From: Methanolinea sp.
GTDB taxonomy: Archaea > Halobacteriota > Methanomicrobia > Methanomicrobiales > Methanospirillaceae
Assembly (NCBI GenBank): GCA_029907345.1
Contig: JARYMB010000011.1
Coordinates: 1-64,000, forward strand
Direction of reading: 5' to 3'
Length of the DNA stretch: 64,000 nucleotides
In this document: positions 35,394 through 44,304 of the stretch, piece after piece
Layout of the letters: the number at the start of each line of letters is the position of its first letter
How positions within the stretch are numbered: position 1 is the first letter of the stretch
The notes under the pieces: model-generated
What the model was told of the DNA's origin: nothing
What the model saw: the letters and a program-made list of their open reading frames with translations, nothing else
Database searches by the model: none
Made by a program: the position numbers and the translations under genes

Positions 35394-36547
35394 CCCAGCA
35401 CCTCCCCGCGCAGACCGTAGAACAGGTCACCATTCCCGGCCATTGCCATCTTTACGACTGATTTAATGTCCTTCTTTGCCACGTCTCTGCCCCCGAGTGC
35501 AATGATGTAATCGAGGACCGGGATCCCGCTCCCGTACAGGGCATCCCTGACCTCGAGTGCAACTGCACCTTTTGCGCCCAGAGAGATGTTCTTGTCAAGG
35601 ACAGCAACGCTCGAGACCCCCGCGAGGGCTTTTTTGATTTCGTCTCCAGGGAACGGCCGGAATGTTCTTATCCGGAGGAGTCCGGCCTTCTGCCCATCTC
35701 TCCTCATCTCGTCGATGGCATCTTTTACCGTCCCGCAGATGGATCCCATGGCAACAATTGCACATTCTGCATCGTCCATCCGGTACTCCTCCACGAGGTT
35801 GGAGTAATCCCTGCCAAACATCTCCCCGAACCGGCGGCCTGCTTCCCTGATCACCTGCGACGAAGCCTTCATCGCACGGTCAATCTCGTACCGGAACTCC
35901 ATGTAGTAATCAGGTGATGCAAAGAGCCCGATCGAGATGGGATTCTTACTGTCGAGTCGCTGGACAGGACTATAGGGGGGCAGGTAGCTGTCAACCTGTT
36001 CCTGCGTGAGCATTTCCACCGGTTCATAGGTATGGGAGAGGATGAATCCATCGAAGCAGACGAATGCCGGGAGGAGGACGCCCTTATCCTCCGCGACCCG
36101 GTAGGCGATATAGTGGAGGTCGGTTGCCTCCTGGTTATCCTCGGCATAGAACTGGAGCCACCCGGAGTCACGCAGGGAGATCGAGTCCTGCTGGTCGTTC
36201 CAGATGGAAAGCGGGGCACCCAGAGCCCTGTTGACGATGGACATTACAACCGGGAGGCGCATTCCGGCAGTGTTGAAGCACACCTCAAACATCAGGGCGA
36301 GACCCTGTGATGTTGTCGCTGAATAGACGCGTGATCCTGCCGCAGACGCCCCAAGGCACGCAGAAAGGGCGGAAAATTCGCTCTCGACCGTGATGTATTC
36401 TGCATCCAGGCTGCAGTTGGCAACCATCTCGGCAAGAGCCTCCACGATATGTGTCTGTGGGGTAATCGGGTACGCTGCAATGACCTCAGGCCTGCACATG
36501 CGCACCGCGTGGGCCACAGCATGCGATCCCTCCATGATCTCCATCAT
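35390..36547 (-). CDS. porA: Pyruvate:ferredoxin oxidoreductase, alpha subunit
   Basis: A 385-residue subunit with the pyrimidine-binding and CoA-domain parts. [17 protein letters not shown] and [19 protein letters not shown] are diagnostic, as is [10 protein letters not shown] near 300. The gene begins with two consecutive ATG codons (36547, 36544). It follows porD by 1 bp and overlaps porB by 4 bp. Confidence 0.95.
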   Translation of the reverse strand: MMEIMEGSHAVAHAVRMCRPEVIAAYPITPQTHIVEALAEMVANCSLDAEYITVESEFSALSACLGASAAGSRVYSATTSQGLALMFEVCFNTAGMRLPVVMSIVNRALGAPLSIWNDQQDSISLRDSGWLQFYAEDNQEATDLHYIAYRVAEDKGVLLPAFVCFDGFILSHTYEPVEMLTQEQVDSYLPPYSPVQRLDSKNPISIGLFASPDYYMEFRYEIDRAMKASSQVIREAGRRFGEMFGRDYSNLVEEYRMDDAECAIVAMGSICGTVKDAIDEMRRDGQKAGLLRIRTFRPFPGDEIKKALAGVSSVAVLDKNISLGAKGAVALEVRDALYGSGIPVLDYIIALGGRDVAKKDIKSVVKMAMAGNGDLFYGLRGEVLG

Positions 36548-36548
36548 C

Positions 36549-36815
36549 CTATTTCTCCTCCTTCTGCATCTCTATGACCTCCGCTGGACATTCCTCCGCG
36601 CAGAGCCCGCATCCTTTGCAATAGGTATAATCAGGCACGGGAAAACCCTCACTTTCCTCCATGATGCACCCCTCAGGGCACAACTGGATGCATAACCTGC
36701 ATTTCGTGCACTTGTCACGCAGGAAGACGGGACGGAACGTCCGCCAGCTTCCCGTCCTGTTCACCCGTGACGTCCCCGGTCGCGATGAACATCCCAGACC
36801 AAGGGGCATGATCAT
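36549..36815 (-). CDS. porD: Pyruvate:ferredoxin oxidoreductase, delta (ferredoxin) subunit
   Basis: An 88-residue two-cluster ferredoxin: CTKCRLCIQLC and CKGCGLCAEEC each bind a [4Fe-4S] centre and pass electrons between ferredoxin and PorB. The start overlaps porC as ATGA. The order porC-porD-porA-porB is typical of four-subunit archaeal enzymes. Confidence 0.95.
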   Translation of the reverse strand: MIMPLGLGCSSRPGTSRVNRTGSWRTFRPVFLRDKCTKCRLCIQLCPEGCIMEESEGFPVPDYTYCKGCGLCAEECPAEVIEMQKEEK

Positions 36816-37363
36816 GACACCCCCCTGACGAGGGCATATGCCTCGCGTGCTGCTGCCACGTTCTTTTCTGCCATTTCGCCCGTGAACCTTCCGCGGATTG
36901 CCTCTTCGAGCGCAGTGAGGTCGATCTCTCCACTGGCAGCGGCAAAAGCCCCCATCAGGGTGGTATTGGTGATGGGGACACCGAGGTGCTTCAGTGCGAT
37001 ACTGGTTGCATCCAGTGTAATGACCTTGACACCGGCCGGGATCTGTGCCGCGAGTGGTTTTTCTGTGTTTACGATAACGACTCCTCCCGGTTTGACACCG
37101 TGGAAGACGTTGACATCGCTGATGAGCGTGCTGTCCTGGACAATGATGTAGTCAGGCTCGTAAACCTGGCTTCTCAACCGGATCTTCCTGTCGTCAAACC
37201 TGACAAATGCCTGGACGGGCGCACCCCTCCTCTCCACACCGAACGCCGGGAAAGCCTGGGAGTACACACCCCCCGCAAAGGCTGCCACGGCGATCAATTC
37301 TGCGGCCGTGACAGAACCCTGCCCGCCTCGACCATGAATGCGCAGCTCACGCAAGGAAATCAC
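36812..37363 (-). CDS. porC: Pyruvate:ferredoxin oxidoreductase, gamma subunit
   Basis: The 183-residue first gene of the por operon. RIHGRGGQGSVTAAELIA at the N-terminus and PAFGVERRGAPVQAF are family signatures. Translation appears to begin on GTG at 37363; no ribosome site precedes it. An AT-rich box (TTTATTAT on the minus strand, near 37391) lies about 28 bp upstream, so the transcript may be leaderless. A later in-frame start would cut into the conserved N-terminus. Confidence 0.93.
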   Translation of the reverse strand: MISLRELRIHGRGGQGSVTAAELIAVAAFAGGVYSQAFPAFGVERRGAPVQAFVRFDDRKIRLRSQVYEPDYIIVQDSTLISDVNVFHGVKPGGVVIVNTEKPLAAQIPAGVKVITLDATSIALKHLGVPITNTTLMGAFAAASGEIDLTALEEAIRGRFTGEMAEKNVAAAREAYALVRGVS

Positions 37364-37412
37364 GGTATAATTTTACATTATTAATCATAATAAAATGGTG
37401 CGATACGAACCT

Positions 37413-38291
37413 TCACCTGTTCACTGAAAGCCCAAGAATTGTGCCGGCACGCCGGGAGAAAACTTCACGGGCAATGAGGGAGAGCCCGTCTGCAGCGCAC
37501 CACTCGTCGTAAACCGTTATCTCCCTCCCAAGCAGGGACTGGATGGTCTCCCCCACGGATGCCGCCATACTTCCGGAGAGAGCCACGCGGGCCTGGGGTG
37601 CAAGGACAAGAAGCGCAGCGCATTCCATGGCGGCAAAGAGCGCGAGTGCAGACAACCTCTCTCCAGGGGGAAGCGTGTGATTCACACCCGCTGACAGAAA
37701 TGCCTGGTTTGCGGTGATCTCCCCGCGATCAATCTTCCGGATGGCATCCACATCCAGCGCGCCATGTTCCGTCCCCGGGGCAAAGATGCAGGCATCAAGG
37801 GCTCCTGCAAGCCGTCCGTCCTTCACTAGGAGGGTGACCGTGTTCGAACTGATATCAGAAATCACAACGTTCTGCCCGAGGTCCTGTGTTACTTTCAGGG
37901 CAATGCCAATCTTTTCAGGACTTGCCTGGTGTGAGTAAACACGGAAGCGGGGGTCCGTGGGTGATCCGCGGTGAAGGCCGGGGACAGCGACAGCAGGTAT
38001 CGGACTCTCTGCTACCCGGTCAAAGACCCGCGTTCCTCCTCCTATGTGCTTGCCGGCACCTTCCCTGCTTACGAGTCCCCTGTTTGAGAGTTTGCGTACA
38101 GGGGTGATTGCCGAGAAATTGTCCCCCATCGAGTAGGAGAGAGCGATACCCTCGATTTCTTCAAGGGGACAGATTTCTTCGAGATCTTCCATCTCGAAAC
38201 TGACGGCGTCTTCCCTCCGGATTTTAAACCTGTGACCCGGCCCGCCAGAGAACCGCATCGCGGTAGTCCCGTGGTCAATCCCGATGAACAT
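37413..38291 (-). CDS. Methanogenesis marker protein 12
   Basis: A 292-residue protein of the ASKHA ATPase superfamily, beginning MFIGIDHGTTAMRF, which matches the methanogenesis-marker 12 family (TIGR03281-like), found in methanogens. Function is unproven, with suggested links to maturation of methanogenesis enzymes. The ATG at 38291 is taken because the phosphate-1 loop follows at once; an in-frame ATG at 38318 would add nine residues. A TATATT box near 38320 would give a very short leader. Confidence 0.85.
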   Translation of the reverse strand: MFIGIDHGTTAMRFSGGPGHRFKIRREDAVSFEMEDLEEICPLEEIEGIALSYSMGDNFSAITPVRKLSNRGLVSREGAGKHIGGGTRVFDRVAESPIPAVAVPGLHRGSPTDPRFRVYSHQASPEKIGIALKVTQDLGQNVVISDISSNTVTLLVKDGRLAGALDACIFAPGTEHGALDVDAIRKIDRGEITANQAFLSAGVNHTLPPGERLSALALFAAMECAALLVLAPQARVALSGSMAASVGETIQSLLGREITVYDEWCAADGLSLIAREVFSRRAGTILGLSVNR

Positions 38292-38330
38292 AACACTATT
38301 CCTATACATGAACGGCACATATATTAGGGT

Positions 38331-39263
38331 ATGATGGCCTGCGTAGTGACAGGGGGTGCGGGGTTCATCGGCTCACACCTCGTGGACGCGCTCGTGGCAC
38401 GAGGGAAGACGGTCGTTGTCGTAGATTCCCTACGGAGCGGTTCGGAACAGAACCTGTCCGCCCACCTCTCCCGGGACAGGATCCGATTCATAAGGGCCGA
38501 CCTTCTTGAAGACGGCTGGCAGGACTCTCTCTCCGGAGCGGGAAGGGTATGGCACCTTGCTGCCGATCCCGACGTCAGGCAGGGAGCGCTCACCCCCGCG
38601 TCCCAGGTCCGGCAAAACATCCTCGCAACCTGGCGTGTCCTGGAGGCGATGAGGGCGGCAGGAGTCCCGGAGATCGTCTTCACATCGACCTCTACTGTAT
38701 ACGGTGATGCAAAGGTCATTCCCACGCCAGAAGACTATTCCCCCCTCGAACCCGTCTCGGTCTATGGCGCAACCAAGCTTTCCTGCGAGGCTCTCATTTC
38801 TGCGTACTGCCACAGCTACGGGCTGAAGGCCTGGATATTCCGTTTTGCAAATATCATAGGAAAAAGGAGCAACCATGGTGTTATCTGGGACTTCATCCGG
38901 AAGCTCTCTGATAATCCGCACAGGCTCGAGATCCTCGGCGACGGGCGCCAGTCCAAGTCGTACCTGGAGGTCGGTGCATGCGTGGACGCCATGCTCTACG
39001 CAGCGGACCATGCATCTGGCAGGGTCAATACCTTTAATATCGGGTCAGAGGACTGGATAGATGTCCGATCCATCGCAGACCTCGTTGTGGAGGAGATGGG
39101 CCTGTCCGGCGTGAAATACACTTTCACTGGCGGTGAACGCGGCTGGGTCGGCGATGTCCCGAGAATGCAGCTCTCGGTTCAGAAACTGAAGTCGCTTGGA
39201 TGGAAACCCCCCGTTGGGTCGCGGGAGAGCGTTAAGATGGCGATTGCAGCGATGCTGGGGTAG
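38331..39263 (+). CDS. NAD-dependent sugar epimerase/dehydratase
   Basis: A short-chain dehydrogenase of 310 residues, UDP-glucose 4-epimerase-like. The NAD motif GGAGFIGSH is at 8-16, the catalytic YGATK (Tyr-x3-Lys) near 145 follows STSTVYGDA. The substrate is probably a UDP- or dTDP-hexose for surface glycans. Two ATG codons occur at the start (38331, 38334). It is divergent from marker 12 and 3 bp ahead of the small membrane protein gene. Confidence 0.88.
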   Translation: MMACVVTGGAGFIGSHLVDALVARGKTVVVVDSLRSGSEQNLSAHLSRDRIRFIRADLLEDGWQDSLSGAGRVWHLAADPDVRQGALTPASQVRQNILATWRVLEAMRAAGVPEIVFTSTSTVYGDAKVIPTPEDYSPLEPVSVYGATKLSCEALISAYCHSYGLKAWIFRFANIIGKRSNHGVIWDFIRKLSDNPHRLEILGDGRQSKSYLEVGACVDAMLYAADHASGRVNTFNIGSEDWIDVRSIADLVVEEMGLSGVKYTFTGGERGWVGDVPRMQLSVQKLKSLGWKPPVGSRESVKMAIAAMLG

Positions 39264-39266
39264 GCA

Positions 39267-39734
39267 ATGGACATTCCGGCTGCCCTCACTGTAGTCATAC
39301 TCGGAGCACTCCCGTTCTTCGAGGCGCGGTATGCCATCCCCGCGGCGATTCTCTATGGGTTTCCTCCATTAACGGCGTTCGGACTCGGTATTATCGGGAA
39401 CCTTCTCCCTGTGATTCCCCTCCTCCTTCTTCTCGAACCCGTTTCAGGCTGGCTCCGGGTCCGATCATCAACCATGGACCGGTTCTTCTCCTGGCTCTTC
39501 GAGAGGACAGGGCGGCACGAAGAGCAGATACGGCGATACGGGGCACCTGCGCTCTTCCTCTTCGTCGCAATGCCCATCCCTGTAACAGGGACATGGAGCG
39601 GGTGCGCAGCGGCCTTTGTATTCCGGATACGGTTCCGGGAGGCGTTCCTGGCGATCGCATGCGGGGCTTTCGTGGCTGCACTCATCACCACCCTGCCCCT
39701 GCTGGGACTGATGAAACTGTTTGGAGGACCATGA
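39267..39734 (+). CDS. Small multi-drug export-like membrane protein (COG2426 type)
   Basis: A 155-residue protein with about four helices and PFFEARYAIPAAI near the N-terminus, typical of the family named small multidrug export protein in many genomes, though function is not proven. AMPIPVTGTWSG is a second family signature. It overlaps the ApgM gene by 4 bp (ATGA). Confidence 0.8.
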   Translation: MDIPAALTVVILGALPFFEARYAIPAAILYGFPPLTAFGLGIIGNLLPVIPLLLLLEPVSGWLRVRSSTMDRFFSWLFERTGRHEEQIRRYGAPALFLFVAMPIPVTGTWSGCAAAFVFRIRFREAFLAIACGAFVAALITTLPLLGLMKLFGGP

Positions 39735-40903
39735 AAGAGAGAAAGTTTGTCCTGATCCTGGGTGACGGAATGGCAGATGAGCCCCTCGATGAACTCGGGG
39801 GTCAAACACCCCTTGAATATGCAGAAACCCCGAACATGGACCGCATCGCACGCGAAGGGTGCTGCGGCCTCCTCCGCACCATCCCTCCGGGGTGTGAGGC
39901 GGGCTCCGACATCGCAAATCTCTCGATCCTCGGGTATGATCCGCGAAAATATTACACCGGAAGGGGACCACTCGAGGCGGCGAGCATGGGGATTGACCTT
40001 GCAGAAACAGAGATGGCGTACCGCTGCAACCTGGTGACCATCCGGGACAGGACAATGGCTGATTTCTCTGCTGGGCATATCACAAGTGCTGAAGGGGCGG
40101 CGCTCTTATCCGACCTCCAGAAAGTGGTCTTCCCTGTCCGTGTCTTTCCCGGTGTGAGCTACAGGAACGTCCTCGTTCTCCCGGATGCCGGGGGGGCAAA
40201 AACGGTTCCGCCCCACGACATCGTGGGCCGGGAGATCGATCGGTACCTTCCGGACGGGAAAGATGCAGAGGTCCTTTCTTCCTGCATCGAGGCGTCCGGA
40301 CGGGTGTTTGACCACCATCCTGTCAACCTGGCCAGGGTTTCCCGGGGTCTTGTCCCCGCAACCCATGTCTGGCCCTGGAGCGGGGGAAAAACCCCTGCAC
40401 TCACGCCGTTTGCCGAGAAATATGGAATATCGGGAGGTATGATATCCGCCGTCGATCTCCTCCGCGGCATTGGTCGGTGTGCACGGATGGAGGTGATCAA
40501 CGTCCCCGGTGCCACCGGTTACCTGGATACTAATTACCAGGCCAAGGCCCGTTATGCCCTGGAGGCGCTTCGTCACCTCGATTTCGTGTATATTCACGTT
40601 GAAGCACCCGACGAAGCTGGTCACCTTGGCAGCCTCGTCGAGAAGGTCAGGGCCATCGAGCGTATTGACGGCATGGTCGGGACGATCCTCGATGGGTGCC
40701 GGGCCTGTATCGCAGTCCTTCCCGACCACCCTACACCCCTCCGCATTCGCACTCATTCGCATGATCCCGTTCCGTTCGCCATCCTCGGTGGCACCAAAGA
40801 CGGGTGCAGGTCTTTTTGCGAGCGTGAGGCAGCAGAAGGGTCGCTCGGTGTCCTTGACGGGACACAATTCATGCCCCTTTTCCTGGGTGTTGCACCCGGC
40901 TGA
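39731..40903 (+). CDS. apgM: Cofactor-independent phosphoglycerate mutase, archaeal type
   Basis: Interconverts 3- and 2-phosphoglycerate in gluconeogenesis. The 390-residue protein is in the alkaline-phosphatase superfamily: LILGDGMAD with the metal Asp near 11, the catalytic-serine region GSDIANLSILGYDPRKYYTG near 57, HVEAPDEAGH near 290 and LPDHPTP near 330. The ATG at 39731 overlaps the previous stop as ATGA and has GGAGG upstream. Confidence 0.93.
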   Translation: MKERKFVLILGDGMADEPLDELGGQTPLEYAETPNMDRIAREGCCGLLRTIPPGCEAGSDIANLSILGYDPRKYYTGRGPLEAASMGIDLAETEMAYRCNLVTIRDRTMADFSAGHITSAEGAALLSDLQKVVFPVRVFPGVSYRNVLVLPDAGGAKTVPPHDIVGREIDRYLPDGKDAEVLSSCIEASGRVFDHHPVNLARVSRGLVPATHVWPWSGGKTPALTPFAEKYGISGGMISAVDLLRGIGRCARMEVINVPGATGYLDTNYQAKARYALEALRHLDFVYIHVEAPDEAGHLGSLVEKVRAIERIDGMVGTILDGCRACIAVLPDHPTPLRIRTHSHDPVPFAILGGTKDGCRSFCEREAAEGSLGVLDGTQFMPLFLGVAPG

Positions 40904-40953
40904 TGCCATAGGAAAAGGATTGTATGGAGAGAGCACTATGTCCACCTAGGAAC

Positions 40954-42486
40954 ATGAAAGAATTCTTCCCGTGCGATGATCTCGAACGGACGGCAGGTCC
41001 CCTCTCGCCCCTCCAGCGTGTCCTCCTCGGGACCGATGGTTCCGTAACGCGTATCCTTGAACTTGCATGCGGCGCGCCGGTCGCCGTCACCACGCGGGTG
41101 CAGGAAGTTGAAAAAGCTGACCCGTCGGTGGCAGAGAAACTTTCGGTCCAGCCCGGCGAAGAAGTCAACCACAGGATTGTCGAGCTGAAGAATATGCGGT
41201 CCGGAGAGACCCTTATTTATGCCGAGTCGTATACTCCACTCTCAAGGCTTTCCCCTTCTTTCCGTGATGACCTCATGCGGGCCGATATTCCTATTGGAAA
41301 GATCCTCGAATACCACAGGCTGGAGACCAGGCGGGAGATACTCGGGATGTCGGCCGGGACCCGCGGACCCGATATCGTCCGTGCCTTTGGGCTTTCCGGA
41401 AACCCTCTCTTCCTCTCGCGCAGGTACCGGATTATCCACGGTGATTCCCCCCTCATGCATATCGAGGAGGTGTTCCCTGCAGTATCCTTTACAGGCGAAC
41501 GGCGGGTGCTTGTCCGGGCACCGTCCCGCATTCACCTTGGGCTCCTCGACATGAACGGGAGCCTCGGACGCGTGGACGGGGGGATTGGACTTGCACTCAG
41601 GGAGCCCCAAATCGTTCTCTCCGCCCGCCGTAGTGAAGGGTTCACAGTTCATGGGGGTGATGCTGATGCCCGGGAGCGTGTTCTTGCGGCTGCACAGTCT
41701 GTTGCCGGGGCACTGTGCCTGCCCGGCGGAGCCGAGTTCACCCTCCAGTCTGTTTACCCGGGTCACGTTGGTCTCGGACGCGGGACCCAGCTTGCCCTCT
41801 CGACAGCAACAGCACTCTGCCATCTCTACGGGCAGGCTCAGAACCCCCGTGACCTCGCCCGGATAACGGGTCGGGGCGGGACATCGGGGATTGGTACCGC
41901 AACCTTTGCGACCGGCGGATTCATCTGCGATGCAGGCCACTCCTTCGGCGATTCGAAAGACAAGCCCGGATTTCTCCCCTCCTCGGCATCTCGTGGCGTC
42001 CGCCCACCCGAAGTTATCCTGCGCCACCCGTTCCCTGTGGGGTGGAAGATTCTCCTTGCTATGCCGAAGACATGCATCGGGGCGAGTGGCACAGGGGAAA
42101 AGGACCTCTTTTCCAGCCATTGCCCAGTCCCCCTTGACGAGGTCCGGGAACTCTCCCACCTTGTCCTCGTCTCCCTCCTCCCTGCCCTCATGGAGGAAGA
42201 CCTTGATCTCTTCGGGCGAGCCGTGAACAAGATGCAGAGCCTCGGGTTCAAGAAAGTCGAGAACATGCTTGCACCTCCCATCACCCAGGAACTCATGGAG
42301 ACCATGCGGAACGAGGGTGCAGCAGGTGCAGGCCTGAGCTCCTTTGGCCCCGTCGTCTTTGCTTTCAGCGAGCGTGAAACGGGGGATATTGAAAGGGCCT
42401 GCAGGAAGACCATGGATCGGGCCGGGGGAGGCGATGTGATTTGTACAACCGCGAGCAACGCGGGTGCGCGTGTAACCATGACCTGA
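40954..42486 (+). CDS. Chorismate pyruvate-lyase-like / beta-RFAP synthase fusion (methanopterin biosynthesis)
   Basis: A 510-residue two-domain enzyme. Residues 1 to about 175 resemble the chorismate-lyase/UTRA-like fold (DUF98 type: RILELACGAPV, then HRIVELKN and a C-terminal FPAVSF). The rest (about 180-510) is a GHMP-kinase-fold beta-ribofuranosylaminobenzene 5'-phosphate synthase with APSRIHLGLLDMNGSLGRVDGG and GLGRGTQLAL motifs. RFAP synthase joins PRPP to 4-aminobenzoate or 4-hydroxybenzoate at the start of methanopterin synthesis. The fused lyase could make the aryl acid and hand it over. ATG 40924 is an alternative start. A terminator follows. Confidence 0.85.
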   Translation: MKEFFPCDDLERTAGPLSPLQRVLLGTDGSVTRILELACGAPVAVTTRVQEVEKADPSVAEKLSVQPGEEVNHRIVELKNMRSGETLIYAESYTPLSRLSPSFRDDLMRADIPIGKILEYHRLETRREILGMSAGTRGPDIVRAFGLSGNPLFLSRRYRIIHGDSPLMHIEEVFPAVSFTGERRVLVRAPSRIHLGLLDMNGSLGRVDGGIGLALREPQIVLSARRSEGFTVHGGDADARERVLAAAQSVAGALCLPGGAEFTLQSVYPGHVGLGRGTQLALSTATALCHLYGQAQNPRDLARITGRGGTSGIGTATFATGGFICDAGHSFGDSKDKPGFLPSSASRGVRPPEVILRHPFPVGWKILLAMPKTCIGASGTGEKDLFSSHCPVPLDEVRELSHLVLVSLLPALMEEDLDLFGRAVNKMQSLGFKKVENMLAPPITQELMETMRNEGAAGAGLSSFGPVVFAFSERETGDIERACRKTMDRAGGGDVICTTASNAGARVTMT

Positions 42487-42499
42487 TGAATGGAGCCTC

Positions 42500-42539
42500 C
42501 TTCCTGCCCTGATGGCTTGAAGCAGGGAAGACGGTTTTT
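42500..42539 (+). terminator. Hairpin terminator after the RFAP-synthase fusion
   Basis: CTTCCTGC at 42500-42507 pairs with GCAGGGAAG at 42522-42530 (one bulged G), followed by a T run near 42534-42539. It lies 14 bp after the stop codon. Confidence 0.5.
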
Positions 42540-42603
42540 ACATGTTTCTTCCAGGGATTTGTGAGGGGCACTTTCATTAGAAATACATGCTGAATATGAT
42601 ACA

Positions 42604-43074
42604 ATGGAAGGGCAGAGGACACTTGCGATTGGGATCACGGTGAACCTTGAAAACTATGAGAATCTCCGCCTGGAAGTGAACGGCCCTGTCCAAAACGAGG
42701 ACGATGCAGACGAACTCATCAGTTTCCTCGATTCCATCCTGCAAAAGTTCGGGCAGGGGGATCCCGCCTCGAAAGAGAGTGTGGAGGCATTCCGCCGACG
42801 CATCCTCCCCGCAGGACCGGAGAGGGCCAAAAAAGAGACGGTGGTAACACAGGCACGGATGCCTGGTGGACTGGAGGAACAGGCTCCAGTGGTCGCGCAG
42901 CGGGTTGCCCCACAACAGGTCGATGGTGGAAAAACATCTCCGGCAGATGCAGGGGATACGGACAGGGTCCCGACGTGCGAGGCGTGCGGTGTTCCCGTCA
43001 AACCGGCAGAGCAAAAGATGAGCATGCTCTTTGCAAGCAGGACGCTGTGCAGGAAATGCCTCAAAAACGTGTAG
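42604..43074 (+). CDS. Hypothetical protein with C-terminal zinc-ribbon
   Basis: A 156-residue protein. The N-terminal 60 residues form a compact acidic domain (ITVNLENYENLRLEV then DADELISFLDSIL), followed by a flexible linker (about 75-118) and a CxxC...CxxC zinc knuckle (CEACG and CRKC). I do not recognise the family. It lies 40 bp upstream of orc1 in the same direction and might be co-expressed with it, but no functional link can be shown. Confidence 0.65.
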   Translation: MEGQRTLAIGITVNLENYENLRLEVNGPVQNEDDADELISFLDSILQKFGQGDPASKESVEAFRRRILPAGPERAKKETVVTQARMPGGLEEQAPVVAQRVAPQQVDGGKTSPADAGDTDRVPTCEACGVPVKPAEQKMSMLFASRTLCRKCLKNV

Positions 43075-43114
43075 ACCTCCCGGAAACAAAGTCCTGGGGA
43101 GCCGTGACAGGCAA

Positions 43115-44248
43115 ATGAGCGGGATCAAGAAAGACATTCTCATGTGGGATGAGACTATCTTTCGTGACCCGGAAGTCTTTGAAATAGATTACGTACCTGA
43201 ACAGTTCAACTTCCGCGAAACCCAGATGAGAGAACTCGCGTTCCAGATCAAACCGGGTATCAAGGGCGGGCGACCACTCAACACGGTCTGCAGGGGACTT
43301 CCCGGGACCGGGAAAACAACGAGTGTCAGGAAGCTTTTCGCCGAAATTGAAGATACTACAAAGAAACTGGTCCCCATCCACGTCAACTGCCAGATTGACA
43401 ATACCAAGTTTGCAGTTTTTACACAGATATACCGGAGACTTGCAGGACACCTTCCCCCCTCTTCAGGAACGTCTTTCAAGCAGGTCTTTGATGCGATCGC
43501 AAGGATCCTCCAGAAGGAGGAGCAGGTTCTCCTTGTGGCACTCGACGATGCGAATTATCTTCTCTATGAGAATGAGCTCAACAGGGTCCTCTACATCCTC
43601 CTCCGCTCCCACGAGGCTTATCCAGGCACGCGGATTGGCGTAATCGTCATCATCAGCGACATGGATGTTGACATCGCGCGTGTCGTGGATGCCCGTGTGG
43701 CCTCTGTTTTCCGGCCAACTGAGATCTACTTTCCGCCTTATACTCACGAGGAGGTGAGGAAAATCATCGGGGAACGCGTCCAGCAGGGCCTGTACATGGG
43801 CTGCCTTTCCCCCGAGATGTTTGACCTCGTGGTAGAGCAGACACAAAAGAGCGGAGATCTCCGGGTCGGGATCGATCTGCTCAAGCGCGCAGGGCTCAAT
43901 GCCGAAAAGAGAGCCAGCCGGAAGATTGAACGGGAAGACATCTGTGGTGCTTACGAAGTTTCCCGCTATCTCCACCTCGCATCGTCCGTAAAGTCTCTCA
44001 GGCCGGAAGAAAGGACTGTTCTTGGGATCATCGCAAATCATGCAGAAAACAGGGGAGAGATGAACGCGGGGGACGTGTACAAGGTGGTCAAGGAGAAGAC
44101 CGAACTCGGATATACACGGTTCTATGAAATTATCAGAAAACTCGATGCCATGCGCCTCTTAAACCTCGAATACCGTGACGGGAAAGGTCGTTCAAGGATG
44201 ATTTCCCTCCGCTATAACCCTGCCAAAATCTGTGAGTATATCTCCTGA
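43115..44248 (+). CDS. orc1: Orc1/Cdc6-type replication initiator
   Basis: A AAA+ ATPase of 377 residues. Walker A GLPGTGKTT is at 61-69 and Walker B LLVALDDANYLL near 145; an arginine-finger region and lid follow. The C-terminal winged helix (about 285-377) would bind origin repeats. It has the usual length of archaeal Cdc6/Orc1. No clear origin-recognition-box cluster is visible in the flanking spacers, so this copy may not sit at an active origin. The ATG at 43115 is chosen; an in-frame upstream frame runs back into the preceding gene. Confidence 0.9.
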   Translation: MSGIKKDILMWDETIFRDPEVFEIDYVPEQFNFRETQMRELAFQIKPGIKGGRPLNTVCRGLPGTGKTTSVRKLFAEIEDTTKKLVPIHVNCQIDNTKFAVFTQIYRRLAGHLPPSSGTSFKQVFDAIARILQKEEQVLLVALDDANYLLYENELNRVLYILLRSHEAYPGTRIGVIVIISDMDVDIARVVDARVASVFRPTEIYFPPYTHEEVRKIIGERVQQGLYMGCLSPEMFDLVVEQTQKSGDLRVGIDLLKRAGLNAEKRASRKIEREDICGAYEVSRYLHLASSVKSLRPEERTVLGIIANHAENRGEMNAGDVYKVVKEKTELGYTRFYEIIRKLDAMRLLNLEYRDGKGRSRMISLRYNPAKICEYIS

Positions 44249-44252
44249 ATCC

Positions 44253-44263
44253 TTTTTATAAAA
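44253..44263 (+). promoter_or_regulatory. Probable TATA box of mch
   Basis: TTTTTATAAAA lies about 45 bp before the mch ATG, with a GGGGT ribosome site nearer the start. It is the strongest TATA-like element in the spacer after orc1. Confidence 0.6.
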
Positions 44264-44304
44264 CAATAATTTGGTAACTCTTATCTCTTATTGGGGTATG
44301 TTCT

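Noticed and set aside
42487-43114. Possible replication origin next to orc1
   Set aside because: TTCTTCCAGGG near 42546 slightly recalls an origin box, but no repeated or inverted box cluster or AT-rich unwinding region is visible.
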